Shown: positions 53,190-61,785, counted from the stretch's first letter. The stretch is 64,000 nucleotides of DNA from Nocardia anocheti (GCF_029675105.1 NZ_JAQQFV010000003.1:310001-374000); one strand, 5' to 3'. Notes: generated by a model from the sequence alone, not told the origin. A program made the numbers and translations.

Positions 53190-53789
53190 ATGATCCCCCA
53201 TCACGAAGAACTTGGCGCGAAAGTCCGCCGACTACAGCAGGCAGTTGCTGACGTACATGGCGAGACCAGTGTGGACGGCGTCACTGTCCGCACCGATGCC
53301 AATGGCCGACTGTCAGAGCTGCATATCGGCCACAGCGCGTATGCCCGTGGCCCCCAGGAGCTCGCCGAGCTGATTGTTCGCGTGTACCGCGACACTGCCG
53401 CCGAGGTCGCCGCCCGAACCTCGGCGATCATGGCCGAACTCCGCGACGACCCCGCCGTAGCCCGAATCGCCGATGCCACCGTCATCGAAACCGCACGGAC
53501 GCCGCAACCGCAGCCCGCCCAGCCCGCACCGGTGCCGTCAACCCAACCGGCTCCGTGGCAGGCATCGCAGCCCAGCTGGTCCACTACCATACCCGGCGAC
53601 CCGTCGCGCGATCACGGCACGTCCTCGACCCGCAGCCCGGACCCAGCTCCCTATCCCGGCTACCAGGACTACTACACCGCGCCGACTGTTCCGGCCGCGA
53701 AAGCGCCTGAACGACCGTATCGACCTCCCTACGAGGACGATGACGACGACATCGACCCCTACTATCAGCGGAAGTCATGGCTGGTTTGA
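53190..53789 (+). CDS. YbaB/EbfC-like protein of the type VII locus
   Basis: The 199-residue product has a YbaB/EbfC-type N-terminal domain (1-95: LGAKVRRLQQAVADVHGE, VDGVTVRTDANGRLSELHIGHSA), then a Pro/Gln-rich disordered region and an acidic C terminus with a run of Asp (EDDDDDIDPYYQ). EspL-like members of this group occur in ESX loci of mycobacteria. It probably acts in the cytosol as a chaperone or DNA-binding factor of the locus. Confidence 0.72.
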   Translation: MIPHHEELGAKVRRLQQAVADVHGETSVDGVTVRTDANGRLSELHIGHSAYARGPQELAELIVRVYRDTAAEVAARTSAIMAELRDDPAVARIADATVIETARTPQPQPAQPAPVPSTQPAPWQASQPSWSTTIPGDPSRDHGTSSTRSPDPAPYPGYQDYYTAPTVPAAKAPERPYRPPYEDDDDDIDPYYQRKSWLV

Positions 53790-53862
53790 TCGGGTAGAGT
53801 CGTCGGCCAGAAACGCATCGTGGGGCGCACCCGCGACCGGAGCTGTGTTCAGGGGGAAGTTC

Positions 53863-54420
53863 ATGCGGACGTGGCACAAAGCCATTCCAGCTCTCGCGGT
53901 TGTCGTGGGGGCGATCAGTGGATGCGACAACGCCGACCCGAGCACGGCAGCGCAGCCCAGCACGACAGCTGCTCCGACGACGGGCGCGGACCCAGATGCC
54001 GCGCTCTGGGATCCGTGCAGCCTTCCGGATGCCGCGTTGACTGCGGCCGGGATCAACACCGCAACTCGGGAAAAGGACATCGCGGGGGTCGAGTTCGAGG
54101 GTTGGAAGGTGTGCGGTTGGAAGGATTCTGCCACTAGGTACGGATTCACGGTTGCCTCCGGCGCTCACACGATCGAAGAAGCTCGCGCTCGCACCGACTA
54201 CACCGATTTCGCGGATCTGACAATCGGACCCCGACCAGCCCTTCGGTCGCGCCCAGCGGGATCCGCGTACGAATATTCGTGCTACATCACCGTCTCGGTG
54301 CCACACGGCCTGGTTGATTTCGACGTGCTGAACCGGCATAGCGCGAATAATCCGCCCGACCCGTGCGTTGAGGTGGAGCGACTGGCGCGCGCATTCGTGA
54401 CGTATCTTCCGAGTGAGTGA
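53863..54420 (+). CDS. DUF3558 lipoprotein
   Basis: The 185-residue product has a lipoprotein signal with lipobox ISGC (Cys about 21), a Thr/Ala-rich linker and a DUF3558 domain starting LWDPCSLPDAALTAAGI, with later Cys in KVCGWKD, YSCYITV and DPCVEVERLA. DUF3558 proteins are cell-surface lipoproteins of unknown function and are common beside ESX substrates in Nocardia. CAGGGGGAA precedes the ATG. Confidence 0.87.
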   Translation: MRTWHKAIPALAVVVGAISGCDNADPSTAAQPSTTAAPTTGADPDAALWDPCSLPDAALTAAGINTATREKDIAGVEFEGWKVCGWKDSATRYGFTVASGAHTIEEARARTDYTDFADLTIGPRPALRSRPAGSAYEYSCYITVSVPHGLVDFDVLNRHSANNPPDPCVEVERLARAFVTYLPSE

Positions 54421-54432
54421 GGAGACGCGGCA

Positions 54433-54807
54433 TTGGCAAATATCGATCCGGGTGAGTGGAAACGGCTCGAAGGGCAGGCAGCTGCGGGGGAGCTCGCACT
54501 GAATCCCGAGGTCGGCGCAGGACTCACGCGAGTTTGCGATGACCACATCTCCGCCCTAGAGGATGTTCTCGGCAAAATTCAACACGTCGATCGCCTGACC
54601 GGCTTTGGCACCTTCAACTCCAGTCAGATCCTCGAGCGGAAGTTCTCGCTGACCGCTGCGGGTGGTGAGCGGTCTCTCGACCAGACGATCCGTGAACATA
54701 TCGAGGCAGTGACCACGGCCAAAGAGGTTGTCCTCAAAGCGATCGCGAACTTCCAAGCCCAGGATGAGTTCACCGCTGGGCAGTTCAACGGTCTGGGGGA
54801 AGGCTGA
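54433..54807 (+). CDS. Small helical type VII secretion partner
   Basis: The 124-residue product is helical with MANIDPGEWKRLEGQAAAGEL at the N terminus and a long helix pair (LTRVCDDHISALEDVLGKIQHV, SLDQTIREHIEAVTTAKEVVLKAIANFQ). It resembles the PE-like or EspC-like partner encoded before PPE-type proteins. The start is TTG at 54433, decided by GAGGAG 8 nt upstream. Its stop overlaps the ATG of the next gene by one base. Confidence 0.7.
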   Translation: MANIDPGEWKRLEGQAAAGELALNPEVGAGLTRVCDDHISALEDVLGKIQHVDRLTGFGTFNSSQILERKFSLTAAGGERSLDQTIREHIEAVTTAKEVVLKAIANFQAQDEFTAGQFNGLGEG

Positions 54808-56126
54808 TGACCTATGAGGAGTATCGGGACAAGGTGATCGCCGCGCAGGAGCAGTGGAACCAGGAGCGCAGCGGTATCTACCTCGTCCAGCACACGGCTC
54901 AGCTGTCGAGCATTTTTGCGGAGCAGTTCCAACCCGCCCATATCACGGGGACCGATGACGGATATGACCACATGTCGTTGGCACAGATGCAGGCGGCCGT
55001 CTCGGCGATGAAGCCCGGTGCGGTGCAGAGCGCGTCGGATGTGTGGTCGGCGATCAGCACCGATGTTTCGGCGTCGCTGCAAACCTTCACCACGGCGTTC
55101 GAGGCGACGACCAATGCCGATAGCGGGTGGGTCGGTGCCGCGGCCTCGGCGGCGGTGACCGCCGTGAACAACTATGCGGCACAGTCGAGCACGCTTCCGG
55201 CGGCAGCTCTTGCCATTAGTCTCAAACTGGACGAGATGCGGACCGGTATCGAGCAGACGCAAGCGTTGATGCCAGGTGTCACCAACCGTCCGACACTGAC
55301 GGGCAAGACGCTGCCGGTCGATGGTGAGATGAAGCTGGACCAGTACACCGAGGACGAGGCCGAGGAAGAAGGTCGGCGGATCCTGCGGACCGTATACGGT
55401 CAAGTCGCGGTCCAATCCGATACCGGTGTGCCGTTCATGCCGACCGCACCGAAGATCGTCGACAGCGGCGGCGGTGACACCGCAACTCCCGGCGGTGGCT
55501 CACCGGGCGTGCCCGGCGGTGGGAGCACCGGCGATCGGGCAACGACACAGCAGCCAACTGCCGAGACGCCGCAGACCGAGGACCCCCAGGCCACCGAACC
55601 ACAGAACCCGGCGGCGCCCCAAGATGAGGGCGACACGTCCGAAGACTCCCCGACGTCTTCGGACGACGACACCTCTGCAGCTTCGACGACTTCACCAGCG
55701 GCGACAACTCCCGGTGCCACGCAGCCAGGCTCCACAACGCCCACCACACCATCGCCGTCGTCGGCACCGGTGGGATCTGCGCCCGGCGGTAGCGGCGTTG
55801 GAGTCGGCGCGGGAGGTGGAAGTCGTGGCGGTTCGCCAGGTTCAACGCCGAGCCCAGGTCGCGTAGTGGCTGGAATGCCCGGTACGGGGCAGCCTGTAGC
55901 GGCAGCGACGAACACCGCTGCTGGCGGTGCCGCCGGGCGGACCGGTATGGGCGGGATGGGTGCGGGCGCCCCCGGAGCGCGAGGCGGAGGACAAAACGAC
56001 GAGGAGCGCCGGGGCGTCGCGGAGTACCTCATCACACAGGACAACGGTGAAATCCTGACCGGTATCAGCGACATCAGAACGGTACCCGCAGTGATCGGCG
56101 GGGATTTCGACAGTGCACAGCAGTAG
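54807..56126 (+). CDS. PPE-like type VII secreted protein
   Basis: The 439-residue product has an N-terminal helical domain (1-190) with SASDVWSAISTDVSASLQTFTTAFEATT, the WXG-type turn of PPE/ESX substrates. A long Thr/Pro/Gly/Ser-rich low-complexity region (about 225-400) follows, and a short ordered C terminus (EERRGVAEYLITQDNGE). It is likely exported as a dimer with the preceding small protein and recognised by the EspG-like chaperone encoded next, which overlaps it by 14 bp. Confidence 0.8.
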   Translation: MTYEEYRDKVIAAQEQWNQERSGIYLVQHTAQLSSIFAEQFQPAHITGTDDGYDHMSLAQMQAAVSAMKPGAVQSASDVWSAISTDVSASLQTFTTAFEATTNADSGWVGAAASAAVTAVNNYAAQSSTLPAAALAISLKLDEMRTGIEQTQALMPGVTNRPTLTGKTLPVDGEMKLDQYTEDEAEEEGRRILRTVYGQVAVQSDTGVPFMPTAPKIVDSGGGDTATPGGGSPGVPGGGSTGDRATTQQPTAETPQTEDPQATEPQNPAAPQDEGDTSEDSPTSSDDDTSAASTTSPAATTPGATQPGSTTPTTPSPSSAPVGSAPGGSGVGVGAGGGSRGGSPGSTPSPGRVVAGMPGTGQPVAAATNTAAGGAAGRTGMGGMGAGAPGARGGGQNDEERRGVAEYLITQDNGEILTGISDIRTVPAVIGGDFDSAQQ

Positions 56127-56868
56127 ATTCACCGCCCAAGAGTTCGCCATCCTCTGGTCGGCGTATGGGCGTGACCGGCTGCCCTACCCGCTGCAATTCC
56201 GCACGGAGATCAGCGATGTCGACGAGCTGAGGCGACACCGCGAGCAGGCGGTGGAAAGACTGCTCGCCACCTACAATCCCGAGATCGAAGCTGCCCTGAA
56301 CACGCTGCTGAGTCCGGATGCGCGCGTTGAGTCGAAAGGATATGTCGGGCAGCATGATCCGCGCATCATCCGGTTCTTCGGTGCGATTCGCGGTGAGGCG
56401 GGCGCGGCGCTCATTCAGGAACCCGGTCCGGCTGAGAACGCCGGTGGTGACGTCATCCTCACCGTGTGCGGCGCGGATCAGGTCGCGCAAGCCGCCGTCG
56501 CGGCTCTGCCCGCTCGTGAGCCAGGCAGGCGGGCACCGCTGGAAATCTCGCGCGCCCGCATCGCCGAGGAAGATGAGCACTTCGAATTCCGGGCCGGTGC
56601 GCTCACCGCGACCGAGCAACTGAACCTGATGTTCGAGCGTCCACGCTCGGCCTACGGCGAGATCGCCGCTTTCACCGGCGGCGCGATCGACGCCCGCCCG
56701 TCGGCCTCGGTTCGCACGTTCTGGTGGATGGACTACCCCGATGGCCGCTACTACGTCCGCACCGGTGACCCGATCATCGCCGAACCGCTCGACCGCGATC
56801 GGATGACCGCCGGTATCGGTACGATGCTGCGTCGCGCACAACGCCTGCACGCCGACGCTTCTCGCTGA
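56113..56868 (+). CDS. EspG-like type VII secretion chaperone
   Basis: The 251-residue product fits the ESX secretion-associated EspG family (PF14011): the start RFTAQEFAILWSAYGRDRLPYPL, a central FFGAIRGEAGAALIQEPG and a C-terminal WWMDYPDGRYYVRTGDPIIAEPLD. EspG keeps PPE-type substrates soluble in the cytosol before export. Start GTG at 56113, inside the PPE-like gene. Gene order small partner-PPE-EspG is the classical order of ESX cargo modules. Confidence 0.87.
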   Translation: MHSSRFTAQEFAILWSAYGRDRLPYPLQFRTEISDVDELRRHREQAVERLLATYNPEIEAALNTLLSPDARVESKGYVGQHDPRIIRFFGAIRGEAGAALIQEPGPAENAGGDVILTVCGADQVAQAAVAALPAREPGRRAPLEISRARIAEEDEHFEFRAGALTATEQLNLMFERPRSAYGEIAAFTGGAIDARPSASVRTFWWMDYPDGRYYVRTGDPIIAEPLDRDRMTAGIGTMLRRAQRLHADASR

Positions 56869-56981
56869 CGCGGATCCGCGCCGAGTGGCTGGCGCAAGTG
56901 CGGCGTGGGTGTTGCGGCCGGGCCGGATGTCGAGTCGTGATCGAGCCCAGGACGGTGTGATCTCAGCGGGTGCGGGTCGTT

Positions 56982-57383
56982 TCATCGGCCGGTGCCTTCC
57001 GCCGCGCTGAGCCAATCGGCGATGTTGTCGAGCGATCCGTGGCAGATCACCCGGAACGGGCTGTACAGCTCCCATCCGTAGGGTGGTTCCGGTGCCCGCC
57101 GGATGCCCAAGGACCGGTGCGCGGCTCGGTCGGTCAGCTCAGCAACCCGGGTTTCGGTCGCATCGCTCACTGATTCCCTCCTGGGTTGTTTCGGTTCAGC
57201 TGTACGTATCGCCGGAGAATTGTCGGCATCGGCACGACCGTGGGCCGTCTGGTCGGTCGACATTGGCGGTGTCAGCTCGGACCTGGTGGCGACCCAACCG
57301 GCTTCACACATCGCGTCCAGCGTTGCCAGCAGGTCCACCAACGACGGGCCGGGCGCTGGGTTCGGTGTGGTGAGGTGGCTCAT
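56982..57383 (-). CDS. Small hypothetical protein
   Basis: The product is 133 residues. A helical N terminus (SLVDLLATLDAMCEAGWVATRSE) is followed by a charged low-complexity middle and an ordered C terminus (PPYGWELYSPFRVICHGSLDNIADWLSAAE). I do not recognise a family. It is coupled to the small HTH gene upstream by an ATGA overlap, which supports both as real genes. Confidence 0.6.
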   Translation of the reverse strand: MSHLTTPNPAPGPSLVDLLATLDAMCEAGWVATRSELTPPMSTDQTAHGRADADNSPAIRTAEPKQPRRESVSDATETRVAELTDRAAHRSLGIRRAPEPPYGWELYSPFRVICHGSLDNIADWLSAAEGTGR

Positions 57384-57595
57384 CGGGTCGCCTGTCGTTG
57401 CGGGCGGCGTTGCGACGCCGATATCTGCCACGCCTCGTGGCGATTCTGGAAGGCGTCACCGGTTTCACGCAATGCGTGCAGGACTCGCACCACGCGCCAC
57501 TTCGGCGCGTTCAGGTTGCGGGCGATCGTGTCTGCGGTCAATATCCCGCCTGGTCTGAGCAACGCGAGAATCTCGGCTTCGAGAGCATTCGTCAT
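57380..57595 (-). CDS. Small winged-helix/HTH protein
   Basis: The 71-residue product is a single small winged-helix domain: EAEILALLRPGGILTADTIARNLNAPKWRVVRVLHALRETGD. It probably binds DNA as a dimer. GAGGTG precedes the ATG at 57595; a longer frame from 57649 is open but less likely. It forms a two-gene operon with the hypothetical gene downstream. Confidence 0.7.
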   Translation of the reverse strand: MTNALEAEILALLRPGGILTADTIARNLNAPKWRVVRVLHALRETGDAFQNRHEAWQISASQRRPQRQATR

Positions 57596-57794
57596 CGGCT
57601 TCACCTCGGTGCACTGTGGTCGGTTACGTTCCCGGGCATAGCGATTCACCTCGGCTGGTGTCGTTGCTCATCTCGTGCGTCCCTGACTTTGTCGGCTTCG
57701 GTAGAAGGAGCACACCACGGCGGGGCTGCCGGTGGGCGCGCTACGCTGTTGACAAATCGGGTGTGGGGAACTGTCAACAGGCAGGCGGGTACGT

Positions 57795-59030
57795 GTGGAC
57801 ACCGAAGCGACGAAATTGCTCAGTATGGAGACCGACCGAACGGGCACGGAGCTGAGGCGATCCCGCGAGGCCCGCGGCCTGAGCTTCCGCGAGCTCGGCG
57901 CGCTGCTGTTCTGCGATCACACGAAGATCGCGCACATCGAGTCTGGTCGTCGGTGGCCGAAAGACCGCGCGTGGGTCGAGTCGGCCGACATCGCGCTCGG
58001 CGCCGCCGGAAGGCTGGTCGCAGCGTGGGATGCCGACCAGCGCGAACACGCTCGTCATGCGGACACGATGCGGATGCTGGAACAGGCCAGAATCGATTCG
58101 GAGTCCTTTCTGGCGTTGCCGGACGCGGCCGACCTCGACGAGATCCAAGCCGGAGTGCACGATATCGCGACCGGCGCCAGGTTCGAGCCCTACGACATCA
58201 CTCTGACGCGGGCGTCGGACCTCCGCGTTGAGCTGATGCGTCGCGTCAGGGTCGGCGCGCATTCACCGGATGAACTGCGAACGCTATACGCGGCGTTGGG
58301 GCGCGTGTGTGGTGTACTGGCATACCTCACGTTGGACCTGGGGCAGGCGGAAACGGCCCGCATGCACGCACATGCCACGTTCAAGCTCGGCGATCGCGCC
58401 GACCACGACCAATTGCGGGCATGGTCCCGAGGCACCCAGGCACTGGCTTTCCGATTCGACAAGAACTTCGAGCAAGCAGCTCGGGCTGCGTCGGACGGAC
58501 TCCGCTACACCAACAATTCGACAGGCACAGCGGAAGCGCGGCTGCTGTGCGGGCTCGCTGCCTCGGTAGCGAACTTGGGTGACTCCGGCCGGGCGCTGGA
58601 ACTGCTCGATGACGCTGAGCGTGCACGCGACCGCGCGAGCATGGATGAGTTTCCGGGCCTGTTCACGTTCACACCAGCGAAGCAGATCTACTACCGGGGA
58701 TTCTCGCTGATGTGGGCGGAGGACCCAAAAACGCTGAATCGGTCGGCGAAAGCGTCCCAGGATGCAATAGCAGCATGGCAAGTTCAGCGTTCACCCGGCG
58801 ACGAGATGCTCTCGCACATCTATCTCGCGACCGCCAACGCCCGGCTCGGGGACCTGGACGGGAGCATCGCAGCGGTCACCCCGGTCCTCGAAAACCCGAT
58901 CAGCGCGCACTTTTCCTGGGTTCGGAAACGGTTGCGCCAGCTCGATCGCCTGCTGGGCGAACACTTCCCGGACAGCGTCCCCGCCACCGGCATGCGCGAA
59001 ACGCTGGGGGCATACATCCTCGCGAGGTAG
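57795..59030 (+). CDS. XRE regulator with TPR-like sensor domain
   Basis: The 411-residue product starts with an XRE helix-turn-helix (about 15-65: LRRSREARGLSFRELGALLF, HTKIAHIESGRRWPKD). The rest (about 110-400) is helical in TPR-like pairs, e.g. LRTLYAALGRVCGVLAYLTLDLGQAETA and ARLLCGLAASVANLGDSGRALELLDDAE. Such one-component regulators with TPR sensors are common in actinobacteria and respond to peptides or small ligands. The start is GTG 57795; ATG 57825 is the alternative. It marks the left side of the mobile-element region. Confidence 0.85.
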   Translation: MDTEATKLLSMETDRTGTELRRSREARGLSFRELGALLFCDHTKIAHIESGRRWPKDRAWVESADIALGAAGRLVAAWDADQREHARHADTMRMLEQARIDSESFLALPDAADLDEIQAGVHDIATGARFEPYDITLTRASDLRVELMRRVRVGAHSPDELRTLYAALGRVCGVLAYLTLDLGQAETARMHAHATFKLGDRADHDQLRAWSRGTQALAFRFDKNFEQAARAASDGLRYTNNSTGTAEARLLCGLAASVANLGDSGRALELLDDAERARDRASMDEFPGLFTFTPAKQIYYRGFSLMWAEDPKTLNRSAKASQDAIAAWQVQRSPGDEMLSHIYLATANARLGDLDGSIAAVTPVLENPISAHFSWVRKRLRQLDRLLGEHFPDSVPATGMRETLGAYILAR

Positions 59031-59248
59031 ATAATGGCGGCCGTGGCGCGTGGCGCCGGGTGAGTTCTGTCGGCGAGAATCGGTCCCGGTCGATGTCCCG
59101 AGCGCGGCGGAGGCTGCTGAGAACGCCGACGTGGGAAGGACCCTATTGGCGAGTCCGCTACCTCGTCCCGATCCGCGAGCGCCGGGTACGCGCGATCGAG
59201 TTTGGTTGATAGTTGCTGCTTGCGCGGGAAATGGATTTTTGCGGTGGT

Positions 59249-59296
59249 CTATGTGTGGCGCTTTGTGGGGCGAAATGTGTAGGGAAATGTGTGGGG
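59249..59296 (+). repeat. Four tandem 12-bp iteron-like repeats
   Basis: The units at 59249-59260, 59261-59272, 59273-59284 and 59285-59296 follow each other without gaps and read CTATGTGTGGCG, CTTTGTGGGGCG, AAATGTGTAGGG and AAATGTGTGGGG. Directly repeated short units in a gene-free, locally AT-richer region of a mobile element recall replication iterons. No Rep protein is recognised in the window. Confidence 0.6.
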
Positions 59297-59372
59297 CTAT
59301 CAAATGGCTACACCGGGATATTGGGTATCCGCAGCGTAGGGGCTACATCCGTGCGTGGGTGTTATCCAGGAT

Positions 59373-59399
59373 TGTCTATTATTCTATTGATAATAGACA
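59373..59399. repeat. 27-bp palindrome TGTCTAT-N13-ATAGACA, copy 1
   Basis: TGTCTATTAT at 59373-59382 and ATAATAGACA at 59390-59399 pair perfectly over 10 bp, with a 7-nt loop. The outer arms TGTCTAT and ATAGACA and the 27-bp total length are shared with the copies at 59743 and 61786. Confidence 0.65.
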
Positions 59400-59689
59400 T
59401 CCGGTTCCTGCGCCTGCTGTTGACTGCTGGAGTTCATGCGGGGCCGATTCCGGGGACTTGCCCCCGCCGTTCCGGCCCGTCATCAGATCCGGCCGACCTG
59501 GTGGCCTCCGTCGGAGTCGGTAACGGAGGAGTGGCGAGCCTGGCCTGGGCCCTGCCGTGGGCGGTAGATCGGTGAGTGCGTCGATGAGATTTTCTCCGGG
59601 GCACATTCGATGGCAAGGTTCTGTGCCCTGCTCGGTGCGTGGATCAAAACGACGCACCCGCATTCAGTGTTTCCGCTGGTCACCGGCGG

Positions 59690-59707
59690 GATATCCGCGC
59701 GGATATC
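59690..59707. repeat. 18-bp palindrome, module A
   Basis: GATATCCGCGCGGATATC is a perfect palindrome. A matching ATATCCG-TC-CGGATAT lies at 61760-61775 in module B, each about 10 bp before a TGTCTAT arm. Confidence 0.6.
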
Positions 59708-59710
59708 GTC

Positions 59711-59762
59711 GTGGATTGTCTATACATGTCCACTGTGTGGATTGTCTATACATGTCCACTGT
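59711..59762 (+). repeat. Tandem 26-bp direct repeat
   Basis: Two identical 26-bp units lie at 59711-59736 and 59737-59762 without a gap, each starting GTGGATTGTCTATACATG. The unit contains one arm of the 27-bp palindrome. Only the second unit is followed by the opposing arm, so a local duplication created an extra half-site. Confidence 0.7.
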
Positions 59763-59769
59763 ATAGACA
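59743..59769. repeat. 27-bp palindrome, copy 2
   Basis: TGTCTATAC at 59743-59751 and GTATAGACA at 59761-59769 pair perfectly over 9 bp around a 9-nt spacer, giving the same TGTCTAT-N13-ATAGACA form as the other two copies. Confidence 0.65.
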
Positions 59770-60072
59770 TGCGTGCGCGGCCCGTGTCCGCGAGCGGTTC
59801 GGTGTTTCACGGTCTTGCGCTCCAGGCGTTGAAGATCGTTCTCCGTTCGGCGGTCCGAGGCTGGGGTCTTCTTCCTGACCTGGTTCGAGGCGCCGACTCC
59901 CGCACGCCGCCGCACTGGAGGTTCGTTTCGATCGGGGCGAGGCCGGCGACTCGCGGAGGCGGGTGTCGAATCTTTCGCTCGCGAGGCGCATTTCATGCAG
60001 GTCGAGTCGGGGTGTGGCGGTCGGGAGTTGTTTTCACGTTCTGCTTGACATCGGCCCCGCTACGGAGCGTCC

Positions 60073-60207
60073 ATGGGAGCCGACAACCGTACCGAACCCC
60101 AGGGGAACATGTCCCCGATCGGTGGCGATGTCGCTGTCCCAACCGGGACAGCCGTATTCACCCCGCACCCATCGTTGAAGGGAAATGCCGATGTCCAAGA
60201 AATATGA
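60073..60207 (+). CDS. Candidate 44-residue protein
   Basis: An ATG at 60073 with CGGAG 6 nt upstream opens a 44-codon frame (MGADNRTEPQGNMSPIGGDV onward) that ends in TGA at 60205-60207, overlapping the start of the winged-helix gene. The overlap could couple the two. The product is polar, without membrane helix or known motif, so this is a candidate only. Confidence 0.35.
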   Translation: MGADNRTEPQGNMSPIGGDVAVPTGTAVFTPHPSLKGNADVQEI

Positions 60208-60877
60208 TGCCGCCACCACGGCGCCTGCGCCGCCCGGCCCGGCCGATCGGCCGGATTCACCGACGGTGGTGCCGGTGCTGGGCAGCGACGCCGCCCGCGC
60301 GTTGTGGGATGCGCTGGCGGCTCGTCCCGGCGCCACGGCCGCCACGCTGGCTGACGTGTCCGGGGTCGGGTTGTCCACGGCCCGTCGTCTGCTGACGAGC
60401 TGGGAAGCGGTCGGGGCCGCCGCCTCGATCACCGACCTTGCCTCGCCGCGGGCGGCGAAAGCCTGGACTGCTGGATCGGCCGCACCGGAATCTGATTCCA
60501 CCACCACCGAACCGGTCATTCTCGCCGAGGATGCCGATCGGGCCGTCGATGCGCTCGACAGTGCACCGGAAAGCCCCGTAGTCGCCCCGACTGGCGGCGA
60601 AGCTACCGATCCGGTCCCGGCGGTCCCGTCCGCGCCCGCCGACGCGGCCACGGTGGATGCGGAGTCGACGGTGCGACGCCTGCCAGCTGGCGCGTTGCGC
60701 GGCCACGTCGAGGACTTCCTCCACGACCACCTGGGGCAGGAGTTCACCCCACATCAGATCGGGAAAGAACTCGACCGCTCCAGCGGTGCGGTCCACAACG
60801 CCCTGGTCAAGCTCACCGGTGACGGGTCCGCCCGCCAAACCTGCACGTCCCCCAAGAAATTCACCCTCGCGTCCTGA
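60191..60877 (+). CDS. Two-winged-helix protein of a mobile element
   Basis: The 228-residue product has two winged-helix segments, about 30-75 (ALWDALAARPGATAATLADVSGVGLSTARRLL) and 165-225 (VEDFLHDHLGQEFTPHQIGKELDRSSGAVHNALVKL), joined by an Ala/Pro/Asp-rich linker. It probably binds DNA and may serve in replication, partition or regulation of the element. AAGGGA fits the ATG at 60191 better than the one at 60185. Confidence 0.75.
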   Translation: MSKKYDAATTAPAPPGPADRPDSPTVVPVLGSDAARALWDALAARPGATAATLADVSGVGLSTARRLLTSWEAVGAAASITDLASPRAAKAWTAGSAAPESDSTTTEPVILAEDADRAVDALDSAPESPVVAPTGGEATDPVPAVPSAPADAATVDAESTVRRLPAGALRGHVEDFLHDHLGQEFTPHQIGKELDRSSGAVHNALVKLTGDGSARQTCTSPKKFTLAS

Positions 60878-60968
60878 CGAACCGGGGCGATGCCGGAATC
60901 CCCGAAGTTCCTACCTTCGGGGAGTCCGACACCGCGCCTTCCAAACTATCCCTGAGAGGTGCTCAATC

Positions 60969-61403
60969 ATGTATTCCACTGCTTCCCCGGCGATCCTGGC
61001 CCCCGCCCTGCACCGGGTGTTCGCCAACGCGACCCTGGCCCCTGACAGTGTGGCGTTGTGGCTCGAGATCGCGACTGTGGCGATTCGCGAGCTCAGCGTG
61101 CCGGTGTTGCCGGTCATGGTGCCGTGGGCGCCGGTGATGCTGCGCTACCGGCTGCACCGGACCGAGGGTGAGTTCTTCCCCTACACCGGTTCGGTACGGA
61201 TCATCACCGGACCACTGACCGGGACCACCTACCCCAACCCGGACACCGCCGCCAGCGCGGTCGTGGCCGCCACCCCCACCCCGGTCACCAACCACACCGG
61301 CGAGGAGACCGGCACGGCGAAGGCGTTGCCGCTGTGGCGGTTCCGCTCCACCGGCACCCCGGCCGCGTTCACCCCATCCACCAACCGACCGCGCACCTGC
61401 TGA
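60969..61403 (+). CDS. Hypothetical protein of the mobile element
   Basis: The 144-residue product has an N-terminal helical part (PAILAPALHRVFANATLAPDSVALWLEIATVAIRE), a central RYRLHRTEGEFFPYTGSVRIITGPLTG and a Thr/Pro-rich tail ending in LPLWRFRSTGTPAAF. No known family is evident. A GAGAGGTG precedes the ATG at 60969, and a strong terminator follows at 61423. It lies in the cassette bounded by the duplicated non-coding modules. Confidence 0.65.
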   Translation: MYSTASPAILAPALHRVFANATLAPDSVALWLEIATVAIRELSVPVLPVMVPWAPVMLRYRLHRTEGEFFPYTGSVRIITGPLTGTTYPNPDTAASAVVAATPTPVTNHTGEETGTAKALPLWRFRSTGTPAAFTPSTNRPRTC

Positions 61404-61422
61404 CCCCGCCTACCCGCTGACG

Positions 61423-61467
61423 ACGGCCGGTGGTGCCGAACAACTCCCGTTCGGCACCACCGGCCGT
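61423..61467 (+). terminator. 19-bp perfect terminator hairpin
   Basis: The segment 61423-61441 (starting ACGGCCGGTGG) pairs without mismatch with 61449-61467 around a 7-nt loop, followed by TTCC. It ends the transcript of the genes at 60191 and 60969. Confidence 0.85.
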
Positions 61468-61785
61468 TTCCTGTGGGCGGCAGGGGTCATCTTTGGGGCG
61501 GAGGCGATCGGCCACCTCTGCGATGCTGGAAACGGACTGCGCCCCGTCACGAGATCGACCCGGCCGACCCGACGAGCCCGGCCGGTGTCCAAAGCGCGGA
61601 GACCGAACGCACCCGCCCGCCGCGCGTCTGCCGTGGGGTGAGTAGATCGGTGGGTGCGGCGATGAATATTTTTCCGTGGCATGTTCGATGGCGAGATCAC
61701 CTGCGATATTCGCTGCGCGGATTGGAACGACGCACCCGCGTCCGCTGGTCAGTGGTGGAATATCCGTCCGGATATCAACAGGGAT

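Larger units (their letters stand above)
59031..60072. other. 1.04-kb region without a convincing gene, rich in repeats
   Basis: I see no gene that I can support here. Short frames exist on both strands, but their sequence follows the repeats rather than protein-like patterns. The region holds four tandem 12-mers (59249-59296), two copies of a 27-bp palindrome, a 26-bp tandem repeat, and module A of a duplicated non-coding block. It may be the replication or control region of the element. Confidence 0.6.

Noticed and set aside
59213..59575. Open frame with Cys-rich four-residue repeats (LCVA, LCGA, KCVG, KCVG)
   Set aside because: The peptide repeat is only the translation of the 12-bp DNA repeats; the rest of the frame has no protein-like pattern.
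61410..61700. Minus-strand frame sharing HRRTHRST with a frame near 59600
   Set aside because: The similarity comes from the duplicated non-coding modules, and the two frames diverge at once. There is no ribosome binding site of note.
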